Shown one piece after another: positions 9,064-19,344 of a stretch of DNA of 64,000 nt. The translations under genes and the position numbers were made by a program. Source of the DNA: Sphingobium phenoxybenzoativorans (GTDB taxonomy: Bacteria > Pseudomonadota > Alphaproteobacteria > Sphingomonadales > Sphingomonadaceae); the NCBI RefSeq assembly GCF_001757355.1, contig NZ_MINO01000012.1:1-64000 (forward strand). The letters run 5' to 3'. Under the pieces are notes generated by a model, which was not told where the DNA came from, ran no database searches, and saw only the letters and a program-made list of their open reading frames with translations. Each line of letters begins with the position of its first letter. Within the stretch, counting starts at the first letter, position 1.

Positions 9064-10455
9064 TCAGCACTCCACCACATTAACCGCCAGGCCGCCGAGG
9101 CTGGTTTCCTTGTAGCGCGTGGCCATATCCTCTCCGGTCTGGCGCATCGTCTCTATAACCGCATCCAGGCTGACGATATGGCGGCCATCGCCCTGGAGGG
9201 CGAGATAGGCGGCGTTGATCGCCTTCACCGCTCCCATCGTATTGCGTTCGATGCAGGGTATCTGAACAAGGCCGCCGATCGGATCACAGGTGAGGCCGAG
9301 ATTATGCTCCATGCCTATCTCCGCCGCATTCTCCACCTGCTGATTGGTGCCCCCAAGAACCGCCGCAAGTCCGGCGGCCGCCATGGAGCAAGCAACGCCG
9401 ACCTCCCCCTGACAGCCCATCTCCGCCGCAGAGATTGAGGCGCGTTTCTTGTAAAGGAAGCCGATGGCGGCGGCGGTAAGCAGGATGGTGCGCTCACCTT
9501 CCCGATCCGCGCCGGGCACGAATTTGCGGTAATAGGCAAGCACCGCCGGGATGACGCCCGCTGCGCCATTGGTGGGCGCTGTGACGACACGACCGCCAGC
9601 CGCATTCTCCTCATTCACCGCGAGCGCAAACAGGCTGACCCATTCGAACACGGCGGCGGGTTGCATCCCTTCCTGTCCCGCGCGCAGGCGGGCATGAATG
9701 GCCTTGGCGCGCCGCCGAACCTTCAAGCCGCCAGGCAGAATGCCCTCCTGCCGCAACCCCCGGTCAATCGATGCAGACATCGCATCGGCAACCCGATCCA
9801 GAAACGCCTCTGTTTCCGCGCGCGTCCGCCAAGCGGCTTCGTTGCGCATCACCAGCGTCGCGATCGACAGGCCGGTTTCTTCACCCTGAGCCAACATCTC
9901 GGCAGCGGACGAAAAAGGAAAAGGCTGGACGATATTGTGACCAATAGGACCGTCCGAACCCATTGCCTCACCCGCGAGCACAGCCCCGCCGCCTACCGAG
10001 AAATAATCGCGGCTGATCTCCCGTCCATCCCCAAGCCATGCCGTGAAACGCATGCCGTTGCTATGTTCATCAAGAAACTCACCCATCCGAAAGAGGAGAT
10101 CGCGATCCCCTTCAAACGGGATCGTCCAGTCGTCGAAGGTGAGCGCATGGAAGGAACGGATACGATCCACCAATATCTCGACCGCATCAGGATCGACGGT
10201 TTCCGGCCGCTCTCCTGACAAGCCGAGTAGGATAGCCTTGTCCGTCGCGTGGCCGCGGCCGGTGAGGGCGAGAGACCCGAACAATTCACAGGAAATGCGC
10301 TCCGGCTGAGACGGCAGGCTTTCCATGAACATGCGCGCCGCGCGCATCGGCCCGACTGTATGCGAACTGGATGGGCCGATGCCGATCGTGAACAGGTCCG
10401 TTACGCTGATTGCAGCAGTTGCGTCTATCCGCAGACGCTGGCGGGCGCCGGCCAT
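9064..10455 (-). CDS. sdaA: L-serine ammonia-lyase (iron-sulfur type)
   Basis: A 463-residue single-chain L-serine dehydratase converting serine to pyruvate and ammonia with a 4Fe-4S cluster. The beta domain begins [20 protein letters not shown]; the alpha domain carries the cluster cysteines in [20 protein letters not shown] and QIPCIERN. The ATG at 10455 is chosen because it gives the standard N-terminus and sits one base after the tamB stop; a longer reading would overlap tamB by about 120 bases. Tight spacing with tamB suggests translational coupling, although the functional link is unclear. Confidence 0.95.
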   Translation of the reverse strand: MAGARQRLRIDATAAISVTDLFTIGIGPSSSHTVGPMRAARMFMESLPSQPERISCELFGSLALTGRGHATDKAILLGLSGERPETVDPDAVEILVDRIRSFHALTFDDWTIPFEGDRDLLFRMGEFLDEHSNGMRFTAWLGDGREISRDYFSVGGGAVLAGEAMGSDGPIGHNIVQPFPFSSAAEMLAQGEETGLSIATLVMRNEAAWRTRAETEAFLDRVADAMSASIDRGLRQEGILPGGLKVRRRAKAIHARLRAGQEGMQPAAVFEWVSLFALAVNEENAAGGRVVTAPTNGAAGVIPAVLAYYRKFVPGADREGERTILLTAAAIGFLYKKRASISAAEMGCQGEVGVACSMAAAGLAAVLGGTNQQVENAAEIGMEHNLGLTCDPIGGLVQIPCIERNTMGAVKAINAAYLALQGDGRHIVSLDAVIETMRQTGEDMATRYKETSLGGLAVNVVEC

Positions 10456-10456
10456 A

Positions 10457-13400
10457 TCAATAATCCTTTGAAACGCGGACGTTGGCGCTTTGCCGCCCGA
10501 TGGTGGAAACACTGGCCAGCAGGGAAAGCCAGCGAGTAACCTGATATTCGATACGGGTTGCGGAATAGCCCTGCCCATCCGTAATCAGTTCGACATAGGT
10601 TTTTCGCGTCAGATATTTGCCTGCGGCGACCGAGGTTCCCTGTCCGACTGTCGGATCGGCGGGGAGGATGCGCAGGCGGTCGAGGCCGGTAGCCTTGCGC
10701 ACAGCATTGATCGGATCAAGCCCGCCGCCTCCGCTCTGCAGCGCCGCCACCGCAGATGCCAATTGCAATGCCTCCGGCGCGGAGAGATCCGTTATCGAAC
10801 TGCCGAACAGGATGCGCGACAATAATTCATCCTCCGGCAGCGCAGGGATGCTGGTGAAGCTGATTTGTGGCGCAAGGCCAGTGCCAGTCACCTTTATGGT
10901 GGCGCTAATGTCGTTGACGTCCGCCTCCGCCTCGATGTCCAGCGTCGGGTTGACTGGCGTCGATCCGTCAAAGCGGATCATGCCTTCGGTCAGATCAAAA
11001 CGGCGGCCCGCAAATTCATAGCCGCCCCGCACAAGCTGCGCTGTGCCCTTGATGGCGGGATTGACCACCGTCCCGCCCAGTTGCAGATCGGCACGCCATT
11101 CACTGTCGAGACCAAGCCCCGTCACCGTCAGCCGGTTGCGCGCGCGTGCGTGAATGTCGAGATTCCATGGTGCCGCGGGCGCTTCCCGCTCAAACTCCGT
11201 CCCCCGCCGGTCAACCTCGATCACGCGCAGTTCTGGAATCTGGGCCACGGCCGCCGCGCGACCCATTGTGAAGCGACTGCGGATCAGATCCAGATCACCG
11301 CCAATGGTGCCTCCATTACCATTTGACTTGATCGTGATCGGCCCGGTGACAGTGGCGGCGATATCATCACGTTCCAGCAGAGATGCGTTATCCGCCTGCA
11401 TAGCGAGGTCGATGCCAACGCCCTGTGCGCTGAATTCGAAACGGCCGCTGCCCGTAACTGTCCCGCCGCCTTTCGCTGTGCCGGACAGGTTGGAAATGAC
11501 GAGTTGAGACCCGTTGAAACGGCCCTGCGCCTTCACATTGGTCAGGTGCATACCCGTCACCGGGCTGTCTATGACTGCGTTGGTGCTGGAAAGCGAACCG
11601 GAAATGACCGGATTGTCCAAGGTGCCATGCACGTCTGCACTCACCGCCGCCGGTCCGCTAAGATCGATAATCTCCACCCCGGTCAGACGCCAAAGCGTAT
11701 CGGCCGTGCCATTATAGCGGAGCTGGGCAAAGAGCGGCGCAGTGCGAAGACGCGTCGCAAGGTCGCCGGACCCCAGCGGGCTGATCAACGCTTGCGCGCG
11801 ACCAATGGTTTTGCCCTCACTCACCACCACGGCGCGTGCGCCGAGACGTTCGGCGGTTAGCGCCGCATTGAGGCCGAGATCAATCGGCTTGGAGCTGAGC
11901 GCCAGGCCCGATCGCGAAAGGCCGCGGATGCGCAAATCCGCCTTGCCGGTCGGCGCACCCTCGCGAGGTTTGAGGAAACTAAGGGTACCGGTCGCGGTGC
12001 CGCCAAGGCCAAGTTCATCCTTCGCAATATCCAGAAGCGAGAGCGGAAGCCGTTGCAGTCTTGCCTCAATCTGTGTCGTTTCCCCACCCATGCGACCGGC
12101 AAATTGCGCAGTGCCGCCCATATAGCTGACTGTCGCGGGCGAGAGCCGCCAGCCATCCTCCGTTTGTGTAAGGACTGCGGGGACCGTCAGCGTGATCGGC
12201 TTGCGATCCAGCATGCCGGTCATAGCGATACGCACTTTCTCCGGCGCAACATCCGCATTGAATTGCAGCCGGAACTGACGCCCGCGCTGCCCGATCAGCG
12301 TAGCGTTGGCCGTGCCGGAACCGTTCACAAGCTTTGCCGTGCCGGTAAGGCGTCCGATCCGCACCGTTCCTGCAAGAAGTCCCCGTGCGTCAGCGTTCGC
12401 ATCAATCGTCGTGCCCGCCGGATCGAGCATGATCGTCGCAGTCAACTTTCCTCGCGAAACTCCAATAGGCAAAGGCCCGTCGAAGCGCGCATCGCGGGCG
12501 GTAAGTTCCGTCGCGATTTTCTGCACGCCATTGACCGGTGCAAGCGCGACAAAGCCCGTAAGCGCGCCGCTAATGTCCAGCCGGCCGTTGAGTCCGCCAG
12601 TCACCGGATGAATATTGCCCCGCGCGACCGTGCCACTGACAGCAAGCCGTTCTACCGCAATGGTGGCGTCCGCACCGCGTGGCAGATCAATGCGGCCATC
12701 CCCCGTAAACGGCCCCAGCACCGATCCGCCCTGGACCGTGAAATCATAGCCAGTCGTTGTCGGATCCAGATAAAGCTTCACATCTTTCAGGCCGCCGGGA
12801 TCAAACGGGCGGGCGAGAAGCAGATCCACTTCCGGCCGGTCGATCTTGCCTTCCAGCTTCAAATCCAGTGGACCATAGGTTTTATGCGCGCCTTTACCGT
12901 CGAAATGGAAAGTGCCGTCGGGCCGGCGATACCCGTTGGCGGAAAGGGTGAGCAGCGGCGTATCGAGCTTGAGACCCGATAGCAGCAGCCGTCCATCCGG
13001 CCCCAGTGAAAGGCCGGAGCGCAAGCGCGGCAAGCCACCGCCCAACGTCCGGAAGAAACTATTGTCCAGACGGCGCATATTGGCCTGTGCCTGCCCCTTC
13101 AGCGTGAAAGCGCCTTTTATGCCGGGCACCGCCTGCACCTTGGACCGGACGTCGACAATGCCAAGGCCGGGGATGACCAAGCCGCGAATATCTCCGGTCA
13201 GGCCGACATCGTAACGGCCGCTTTTCAGGTCGGCGAGAGCGACTATTTCGCCATTCAGCTTATCGGCGCGCACCCGCATCGGATTGCTGACGATCCGCTG
13301 GCCCTGAATCTGGAGCGTACCGTCCAGCCGGAAGTTCCGCAGGATCGACGCAACAATATCTCCCTGGCCGTCAAGCCGTCGCGCCGAGAGACTGAGCGGC

Positions 13401-14623
13401 AGGACCAGAGGAGCGCCGGTGGCTTTCCTGCCCTTGCCCGCCGCGCGCACATCGCTGAGCGCCGTCTTGCCGAATATGAGTTGGCGAGCGGACAGGATAT
13501 ATTCGAAACCGGGGCTTGCGAACGCACCATCCAACCGCGCACGGCCAATCACGTCGCGCCCGGTCATATTTTTGAGCAGGGCTTGAGGGCGATCAAGCCG
13601 CAGGTTGAGCAGCAGATTGTCGAACGCATTGCGCGCCAGATCGATGCCACCATCTGCAGTCATCGTCATGGACGCCGAACTGGCCGTCAACGAACCTTTG
13701 ATAAGGCGATTTTCGAACGTGCCCTTTGCCGAGAGCAGGAGTTGCGGCGCTGTCATGCGCTGAACAAGACCATTGCCTGCAATCGCCGCGCCCTCGACAT
13801 TGCCGGTCAGGGTATAAAAGCCGCGCCGGGCGACAATACGCATCGCTGCTGCGGATTTGCGGTCGAGCGTCGCGATCAGCCCACCCCGCCATTCGGTCCA
13901 GCTACCCTTGCCTCTCACCCGCAGATTCGCGTCCTGACGCAGGCCGCCCATAGCCGCCAGCACGCCGCCCTTTGGCGCATTCATGGTGATATCGACATCA
14001 AACTTGTCATCATCCGGCCTGCTATCCAGCGACAGGAGCATCACATCCGCCCCGTCCAGAACACGGACCGAAAGGTCTATAACGGCGCGGCCGGACCGTA
14101 TGTCGGCATCCCCCCGCAATGTCGCCACGCGACGCTGCCCTGCGATCGGCTTTTCGATGACAAGCCTGCCGACCGAAAACTCCATCATGCGGATATCGAA
14201 ATCCGGGAGGATCGGCCCCTCTCTGCCTGTGGGCCTCAGCTTCGGCAATTTGTGCAGGGTGGCCGAAGGAATGATGAGCCGGTCAATGTCCAGGCGATTG
14301 TAAAACCAGGCGAAGGGCCACCAGTCGAGTTGAACGCGCGGCGCGGTGAAAAAGGCTCCGGTCGGGTCGGACAAACGCAGGTCGCGCAGCACCGCTTTGC
14401 TGTAAATGCTGCCATCAATACCGCTGACCTCTATCCGCAGGCCGGATTGCGGCGAAATCCGGGCGATCCGCCCGGCAAGGAAACGATGGCCGGAAGTTGT
14501 GTCGAGCCAAAGCATCGCCCCCGCGACGATCAGTACCACAGCGAGAAGCGCACCGAACAGCCATTGCTGCCAGCCGATCCGGCTGCGCGGCGTCGGCGTT
14601 TCGATGGCAGCCTCATCCACCAT
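10457..14623 (-). CDS. tamB: Translocation and assembly module protein TamB
   Basis: A 1388-residue AsmA-like protein. One inner-membrane helix at about residues 20-41 ([18 protein letters not shown]) is followed by a very long periplasmic beta-rich region and the C-terminal TamB/DUF490 domain ([44 protein letters not shown]). TamB spans the periplasm, pairs with TamA in the outer membrane, and is implicated in outer-membrane protein insertion and phospholipid transport. Its ATG overlaps the tamA stop by one base (TGATG), a normal tamAB operon. The length is within the usual range. Confidence 0.95.
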   Translation of the reverse strand: MVDEAAIETPTPRSRIGWQQWLFGALLAVVLIVAGAMLWLDTTSGHRFLAGRIARISPQSGLRIEVSGIDGSIYSKAVLRDLRLSDPTGAFFTAPRVQLDWWPFAWFYNRLDIDRLIIPSATLHKLPKLRPTGREGPILPDFDIRMMEFSVGRLVIEKPIAGQRRVATLRGDADIRSGRAVIDLSVRVLDGADVMLLSLDSRPDDDKFDVDITMNAPKGGVLAAMGGLRQDANLRVRGKGSWTEWRGGLIATLDRKSAAAMRIVARRGFYTLTGNVEGAAIAGNGLVQRMTAPQLLLSAKGTFENRLIKGSLTASSASMTMTADGGIDLARNAFDNLLLNLRLDRPQALLKNMTGRDVIGRARLDGAFASPGFEYILSARQLIFGKTALSDVRAAGKGRKATGAPLVLPLSLSARRLDGQGDIVASILRNFRLDGTLQIQGQRIVSNPMRVRADKLNGEIVALADLKSGRYDVGLTGDIRGLVIPGLGIVDVRSKVQAVPGIKGAFTLKGQAQANMRRLDNSFFRTLGGGLPRLRSGLSLGPDGRLLLSGLKLDTPLLTLSANGYRRPDGTFHFDGKGAHKTYGPLDLKLEGKIDRPEVDLLLARPFDPGGLKDVKLYLDPTTTGYDFTVQGGSVLGPFTGDGRIDLPRGADATIAVERLAVSGTVARGNIHPVTGGLNGRLDISGALTGFVALAPVNGVQKIATELTARDARFDGPLPIGVSRGKLTATIMLDPAGTTIDANADARGLLAGTVRIGRLTGTAKLVNGSGTANATLIGQRGRQFRLQFNADVAPEKVRIAMTGMLDRKPITLTVPAVLTQTEDGWRLSPATVSYMGGTAQFAGRMGGETTQIEARLQRLPLSLLDIAKDELGLGGTATGTLSFLKPREGAPTGKADLRIRGLSRSGLALSSKPIDLGLNAALTAERLGARAVVVSEGKTIGRAQALISPLGSGDLATRLRTAPLFAQLRYNGTADTLWRLTGVEIIDLSGPAAVSADVHGTLDNPVISGSLSSTNAVIDSPVTGMHLTNVKAQGRFNGSQLVISNLSGTAKGGGTVTGSGRFEFSAQGVGIDLAMQADNASLLERDDIAATVTGPITIKSNGNGGTIGGDLDLIRSRFTMGRAAAVAQIPELRVIEVDRRGTEFEREAPAAPWNLDIHARARNRLTVTGLGLDSEWRADLQLGGTVVNPAIKGTAQLVRGGYEFAGRRFDLTEGMIRFDGSTPVNPTLDIEAEADVNDISATIKVTGTGLAPQISFTSIPALPEDELLSRILFGSSITDLSAPEALQLASAVAALQSGGGGLDPINAVRKATGLDRLRILPADPTVGQGTSVAAGKYLTRKTYVELITDGQGYSATRIEYQVTRWLSLLASVSTIGRQSANVRVSKDY

Positions 14624-16677
14624 CAGAAGGCCTGCCCCAGCGAGACATAGACAGCAACGCGCGGATCGCCCCGTTGCGGGTTGATGGGCGTTCCCACATC
14701 AACCCGGATTGGTCCGAAGCTGCTGTAATAGCGGACGCCTACGCCAGCGCCGATCCGCAGGTCGCGGAAGTCCGGCAGGAACTGGGTGGAGATATTGCCC
14801 GCATCGACAAAAGGCACGACACCGAAATTTCCGAAACGGATTCGGGATTCCAAGGAAAATTCCGCCAGACTTTTGCCACCGATCGGATCATTATTGGCGT
14901 CACGCGGACCAATATCCTGATAGCCATAGCCGCGCACTGAACCGCCGCCGCCAGCATAGAAGCGGCGGGATGGCGCGATCCGGCGAACGCTGGACCCGAA
15001 GATGCTGCCGAACCGGGCGCGTGCAGCCATTACAACCCGGTCACCGACAGGCTGATAGACGCTGCCGTCGAGTTGCGCGCGGACGTAGCCGAAAGTGCTG
15101 TTCTGGAAAGACAGCTCTGGGCTGACCCGCCCGCCCAGCCGAAACCCGGTGGATGGATTCAGGAGGTCATCGCTGCCGTCATACGTCAGGTTGGCCGGCA
15201 GGGCGCCGATAAGGAAAGTGCGGCGGCCGCCGCCCGCAATACGGCTAAAACTGTCCCGCTCGTCCGACGCAACCAGTTCTGCGCCAATGCTCCAGACCCA
15301 CTTTTTCTGAAAAATGATGTTGGTCTGGCGCTCCAGCGTGCCGGACAAAGTAAGCGTCCGCGCGGCATAGGCGTCACGATTGGTATTGGCCGCGGAAAGT
15401 AGCGCAGTGAACACCTGATCCCGGCGGCGGAAATTGTTCCGGCGGAACGTAAATGACGCAAGCTGCTCCTGCGTGCCCACTACGCCGCGCACGAGCACCG
15501 CGCCCTCCGGCGGGAAGAAGTTGCGATGCTGCCAGTTACCCTCAACCCTCACGCCTTCGCCCGTGCCATAGCCAAATTCACCCGCAATCGTACGGAATGG
15601 CGCAGGCGACACGTCAATCGCGACATCGACATGCTCACCATCCCCCGCATCCTGAGGCGTCAGCGTGGCGGAGGAGACCAGCCCGGTGGCGATAATCGCC
15701 TTGCGCAGATCCTCAACATCCGACGCCATATACGTGTCGCCGGGGTCGAAACGCGCGATCCGCTGAATATGCCGGGCGCTGAACAGGGAATCATCCTTGA
15801 CCAGAATATGGCCGAAAGTGCGGTAACCACCGGTCGCAATGATCATGTCGAGATCACCCTTGCGCGCTTCATGGTCGATGCGAACGACCGGTTCCTCCAC
15901 CTTGGCGAAGGGGAACCCATTCTCACCGAGCGCATGTGTCAGCGCGCCCTGAGCCATTACGATATTGTCGGCATCGACCGGATCATCGGCTTTCACCGGG
16001 AAGGCAGCGCGAAGAATATCGGCGCGATCGCCTGCAGCCTCCAGCCCCGACAAATCTACCGAAGCTAGTAAATATTGCGTTCCAGGCGTAATCTCGAACA
16101 CAGCGCGGAGCTTGCCATCGACCGGCGCGCGGATGCTGCCGCGAATGCGCGCATCATAATAGCCTTTGGCCCGTAACAGCCGGTCCAGAAGATCACTGTC
16201 CTCTTTTATCCGCCGATTGATCTGAGCAACATTCGCCGGCTTCCCTTCGCCCTGCTTCAATACGGAAAGTTCATTGAAGCGCGTGCGAAACTGGTCGTTC
16301 AGAATGGCATCCAGGCCATTGAGGACGGTGGTGTAGCGCTGCTCCGCCATTCCGTCGGAGCGGCCGGCGGACTGCGCGTCCGGCTGGTCCTCCGCCATAT
16401 CCCCCGGTTCCTGCCCAGGGGCGGCCGCCTGATCAACTACGGCTTCGGGCTGGGCATCGCCTGGTTCGGGTTCGATAGGCGATACCGTGTCCGCTTCTCC
16501 CATGTCAGGCCAATCAACGCCAATTCCCGGTTCATTGGCGAGCGGCGTCTCTGTGTCCGGCACAATTTGATCCTGCGCCACAACCCCCATGGGAAGAAGC
16601 GCCACAGCCAGCAAAATGGATCGGACAAAGCGGGAATAGCGCGCGCGATGGCGAAGAAACCGCGGGCTTAAGGACAT
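14623..16677 (-). CDS. tamA: Outer-membrane assembly factor TamA (BamA/Omp85 family)
   Basis: A protein of about 684 residues. The predicted signal peptide (FVRSILLAVALLPMGVVAQ) is followed by an acidic, proline-rich linker, POTRA-like repeats (for example DDPVDADNIVMAQGALTHAL and FGHILVKDDSLFSARH), and an Omp85 barrel with GGGGSVRGYGYQDIGP and a C-terminal VYVSLGQAF. It works with TamB. Start: the ATG at 16677 puts the hydrophobic core about 20 residues in, while earlier ATGs at 16698 and 16731 add a Cys/Arg-rich extension that looks unlike a signal peptide. The acidic spacer of about 90 residues before the POTRA region is longer than in enterobacterial TamA. Confidence 0.93.
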   Translation of the reverse strand: MSLSPRFLRHRARYSRFVRSILLAVALLPMGVVAQDQIVPDTETPLANEPGIGVDWPDMGEADTVSPIEPEPGDAQPEAVVDQAAAPGQEPGDMAEDQPDAQSAGRSDGMAEQRYTTVLNGLDAILNDQFRTRFNELSVLKQGEGKPANVAQINRRIKEDSDLLDRLLRAKGYYDARIRGSIRAPVDGKLRAVFEITPGTQYLLASVDLSGLEAAGDRADILRAAFPVKADDPVDADNIVMAQGALTHALGENGFPFAKVEEPVVRIDHEARKGDLDMIIATGGYRTFGHILVKDDSLFSARHIQRIARFDPGDTYMASDVEDLRKAIIATGLVSSATLTPQDAGDGEHVDVAIDVSPAPFRTIAGEFGYGTGEGVRVEGNWQHRNFFPPEGAVLVRGVVGTQEQLASFTFRRNNFRRRDQVFTALLSAANTNRDAYAARTLTLSGTLERQTNIIFQKKWVWSIGAELVASDERDSFSRIAGGGRRTFLIGALPANLTYDGSDDLLNPSTGFRLGGRVSPELSFQNSTFGYVRAQLDGSVYQPVGDRVVMAARARFGSIFGSSVRRIAPSRRFYAGGGGSVRGYGYQDIGPRDANNDPIGGKSLAEFSLESRIRFGNFGVVPFVDAGNISTQFLPDFRDLRIGAGVGVRYYSSFGPIRVDVGTPINPQRGDPRVAVYVSLGQAF

Positions 16678-16773
16678 CCGGCGATATCTAGACCACATAC
16701 CCCTCAAGACGCCAGTGCAGAAGCTACACAATCATCGCTTTTTTGCGGCCAGCCGAGGCCATAGGCATGCTTG

Positions 16774-17238
16774 TCAGAAGGCCTGCTCCAGCCGGTCCAT
16801 AAGCGCGCGGGCGCCCTCCGCCGCATCGCGCTCCCCCTGCATCATCGCCTGAAGGCGGGCAACGCGATCATAGAGGTCGGCGCTTCCTTCGATCAAAGCG
16901 CGGGCGGCGAAAGGAAAATCGGCCAGAACGGCTGCATCTGTCGGAGCAGCTTCGCCGAGCAGATATTTCGGATCGGCAAGGGCATGCTCCCCTATTTCGC
17001 CGCGTTGCCAGCCGCGTTGCGCCATCAACCAGGCGATCACATGCATAAGCCGGGTGGTCACTTTCAGAGACTCGCAGGAAAATCCGATCCGGGCGGGGAC
17101 CGCCAGTTCATCGCGATCGGCATCGCCCTGCGCGGAAAAATATGCGCGCGCTTCGTCCGCCATGACCATGGCTTCGATATACAGGCTGTTGACCAGGCGA
17201 CCATGCAGGCCGCGATTCATATGTCCCGAAAATGGCAT
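16774..17238 (-). CDS. rcdA: DUF1465 protein, RcdA-like protease adaptor
   Basis: A 154-residue, mostly helical protein of the DUF1465 family. In Caulobacter this family includes RcdA, an adaptor that helps ClpXP degrade the cell-cycle regulator CtrA. The family core is seen in SCESLKVTTRLMHVIAWLMAQRGWQRGE. No membrane or signal segment is present. It precedes tamA on the same strand with a gap of about 100 bases. The cell-cycle role is inferred from the family; alphaproteobacterial homologues outside Caulobacter may differ. An alternative start at 17220 removes six residues. Confidence 0.75.
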   Translation of the reverse strand: MPFSGHMNRGLHGRLVNSLYIEAMVMADEARAYFSAQGDADRDELAVPARIGFSCESLKVTTRLMHVIAWLMAQRGWQRGEIGEHALADPKYLLGEAAPTDAAVLADFPFAARALIEGSADLYDRVARLQAMMQGERDAAEGARALMDRLEQAF

Positions 17239-17343
17239 GAGAAAAACGCTGCCACAGCGACGCGGCGCTGTCAGTCGCGTTAATCTTCTTGTTACAGAGC
17301 GGTTACGAAAGCGTCCCGGATCGGCACATCAACGATAATGGGA

Positions 17344-17541
17344 TCAGGCGATGATATCGGGGACCAGATGGTCCTCAAGCATGGCGATTTCATCGCGCAG
17401 AAGCAGTTTACGCTTCTTTAAGCGGGCGAGTTGAAGCTGGTCGCTGGTCCCGCTGTCCGACAACGCCATGATGGCGCTGTCCAGATCGCGATGTTCCACC
17501 CGGAGGATTTCCAGACGGCGCATGATGTCTTCAGTGGTCAT
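17344..17541 (-). CDS. YdcH/DUF465 small coiled-coil protein
   Basis: A 65-residue charged helical protein of the DUF465 (YdcH) family, recognised by the pattern LRVEHRDLDSAIMAL followed by LARLKKRKLLLRDEIAMLE. The function of the family is unknown; members are very common small proteins in proteobacteria. A second DUF465 gene lies 196 bases away on the opposite strand (17738), so the two are divergent paralogues. Confidence 0.85.
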   Translation of the reverse strand: MTTEDIMRRLEILRVEHRDLDSAIMALSDSGTSDQLQLARLKKRKLLLRDEIAMLEDHLVPDIIA

Positions 17542-17737
17542 TACCCCGCCATCTCAACCTCGGTCCCGCAATCGGCCGCCCTTGCGCCGCTTACAAAACT
17601 CCTGCGCAGCGCAATATCCGCAAAGCGGATCATCGCAGCCACGATTGCAAATATCGCAAACCGCGATTCGCCTAAAGACAGACTCTAAAATTCGTGATCT
17701 ACTCGATTATCCAGACCCCTCAAGCAAGGAGATTGTC

Positions 17738-17893
17738 ATGGAAGCAAGCCACATCTCAGCACTGCAGGCAAAGCATGCGGGCCTCGACGCCCGAATCAAG
17801 GCGGAAGTGAGTCGGCCAATGCCCGACGCCGTTCTGGTTGCCACCCTGAAGAAGCAGAAGTTGCGGCTAAAAGAGGAGATGCGTCCGCGTTAG
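17738..17893 (+). CDS. Second YdcH/DUF465 small protein (51 aa)
   Basis: A 51-residue member of DUF465: ALQAKHAGLDARIKAEVSRP followed by VATLKKQKLRLKEEM. The ATG at 17738 follows AAGGAGATTGTC, giving a good ribosome site with 7-base spacing; the longer upstream reading has no family similarity. It is shorter than the divergent paralogue at 17344 because the C-terminal tail is cut to MRPR. Function unknown. Confidence 0.85.
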   Translation: MEASHISALQAKHAGLDARIKAEVSRPMPDAVLVATLKKQKLRLKEEMRPR

Positions 17894-17961
17894 GCGCATC
17901 CCGATCGCGTCCGGCGGGGCAATTGCTCCGCCTGGGCGCGTAATTTCCGGCCCATAACCGC

Positions 17962-18336
17962 CTAGCGGCGCAGGGTCTTTCCTGTCATACGAAGATAATC
18001 CGGCATTTTATGCGACCCGCGGCCCTCGGCCACCGGTTTACGCGCCAATTGCGGATCTATGGCCTGATCAAAGACAATGCCGACCCGGTCATTGCGGGTC
18101 CAGGCGATCTTGCCAAACACCTGACCCACGCCGCGCAGATCCATAATAACCTGCTGCCCTTTGGCCAGCGCGGCTTCGCAATCGGCCATCATGCCGGTCG
18201 CCGAAAGATTACGGATGCGCGCCTTGCCCAGCGAAGCGCCCTGCAAGGTGGTGAGCGAGGTCAGCAGAAACAGGCTGTCGCGCGGCGCGATACGCGCCGG
18301 GCCTCTTTCGTCCGAATCTTCCAATTCCGTTCCCAT
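17962..18336 (-). CDS. PilZ-domain protein
   Basis: A 124-residue cytosolic protein made of one PilZ domain. The segment RNLSATGMMADCE matches the PilZ (D/N)xSxxG motif and GKIAWTRNDRVGIVFDQ the second half of the fold. In c-di-GMP-binding PilZ proteins an RxxxR motif precedes this; here ERGPARIAPRDS offers only RIAPR, so binding is possible but unproven. PilZ proteins with WTRNDRVGIxF are widespread in sphingomonads as stand-alone genes. Confidence 0.85.
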   Translation of the reverse strand: MGTELEDSDERGPARIAPRDSLFLLTSLTTLQGASLGKARIRNLSATGMMADCEAALAKGQQVIMDLRGVGQVFGKIAWTRNDRVGIVFDQAIDPQLARKPVAEGRGSHKMPDYLRMTGKTLRR

Positions 18337-18503
18337 GATTTCTGCCCGATAGGGTGTTCCACCGTCCGATCGGGACTGTCAGAAAAGCATGGAAAAACCG
18401 TTAACTAGACAAGATTCTCCGCCCGATCATCACGCCGCTGACCGGAGTTGCGCGGAGCGGTATCGAATTGTACGGATTATTCAGCGGCTTGCCGAATATG
18501 GCG

Positions 18504-18968
18504 TTAATCGTCGCGTGAGACTTTTTCCTGACGCTCATGACGTTCCTGCGCCTCGACCGTCATAGTGGCGATCGGCCGGGCTTCCAGCCTTCCGAGCGAG
18601 ATCGGCTCACCGGTTACCTCGCAATAGCCATATTCCCCGTCATCGATGCGGCGAAGCGCCGAGTCGATTTTCGAGATAAGTTTGCGCTGGCGGTCGCGGG
18701 TGCGCAGTTCGATCGACCAGTCCGTCTCGCTCGACGCCCGGTCATTCAGGTCCGGCTCCCGCAAAGGCTCATTCTGGAGAACAGCCAGAGTGCCTTCGGC
18801 TTCGCTCAGAATTTGCTTCTTCCAGGCCAGAAGGCGCTGGCGGAAATATTCGAGCTGCCGGGGGTTCATGAACTCCTCGTCGGCCGAGGGTCGGTAATCA
18901 TCGGGCAAATCTATGGCTGCCTTCGAAGGAGGGACTCCGCCCTTGTCAGGGCTTTGGACCGTTGCCAT
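18504..18968 (-). CDS. dksA: RNA polymerase-binding transcription factor DksA
   Basis: A 154-residue DksA/TraR-family protein that binds RNA polymerase through the secondary channel and mediates the ppGpp response. It has the coiled-coil segment NPRQLEYFRQRLLAWKKQIL, the acidic pair NDRASSETDWSIE, and the globular part YGYCEVTGEPISLGRLEARP. Only one cysteine of the classical four-Cys zinc finger is present, as in many alphaproteobacterial DksA proteins, so metal binding is probably lost. The ATG at 18968 gives the family N-terminus (polar tail, then DDYRPSADEEFMN); an upstream ATG at 19061 is rejected. Confidence 0.92.
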   Translation of the reverse strand: MATVQSPDKGGVPPSKAAIDLPDDYRPSADEEFMNPRQLEYFRQRLLAWKKQILSEAEGTLAVLQNEPLREPDLNDRASSETDWSIELRTRDRQRKLISKIDSALRRIDDGEYGYCEVTGEPISLGRLEARPIATMTVEAQERHERQEKVSRDD

Positions 18969-19344
18969 CTGGCTCTCCGAAACGAGGGGCGGCAGGTGGA
19001 TCGTCCTGCCGACCGATACTGCTGATTGAGCGGGCCTATAGCCAGCGGCATAGGGCGACACAAGCGTTCAATAACTGCAACGGCAAGACCGTTAACGATG
19101 GCTGGGGATAAGTCGGCATAACGGCCCGCAGCCAACCCCCTGTTTACCTTTGCCAATCACCGCGTCCCGGCGCGGAACATTAACCATATTCGTTGATCGG
19201 ACTGTTCAATGTTTCCCGATCCGGCACGCACATTCAGGGTTAATATGGTTGCAGTTAACCCGTCTTTTGCGTTTCTGACCCTAATAGATGCCTCCGCGCG
19301 CCAAGGACCAGGCGTTGGACGGGGTGATAACAAGAGTGTCGGAT

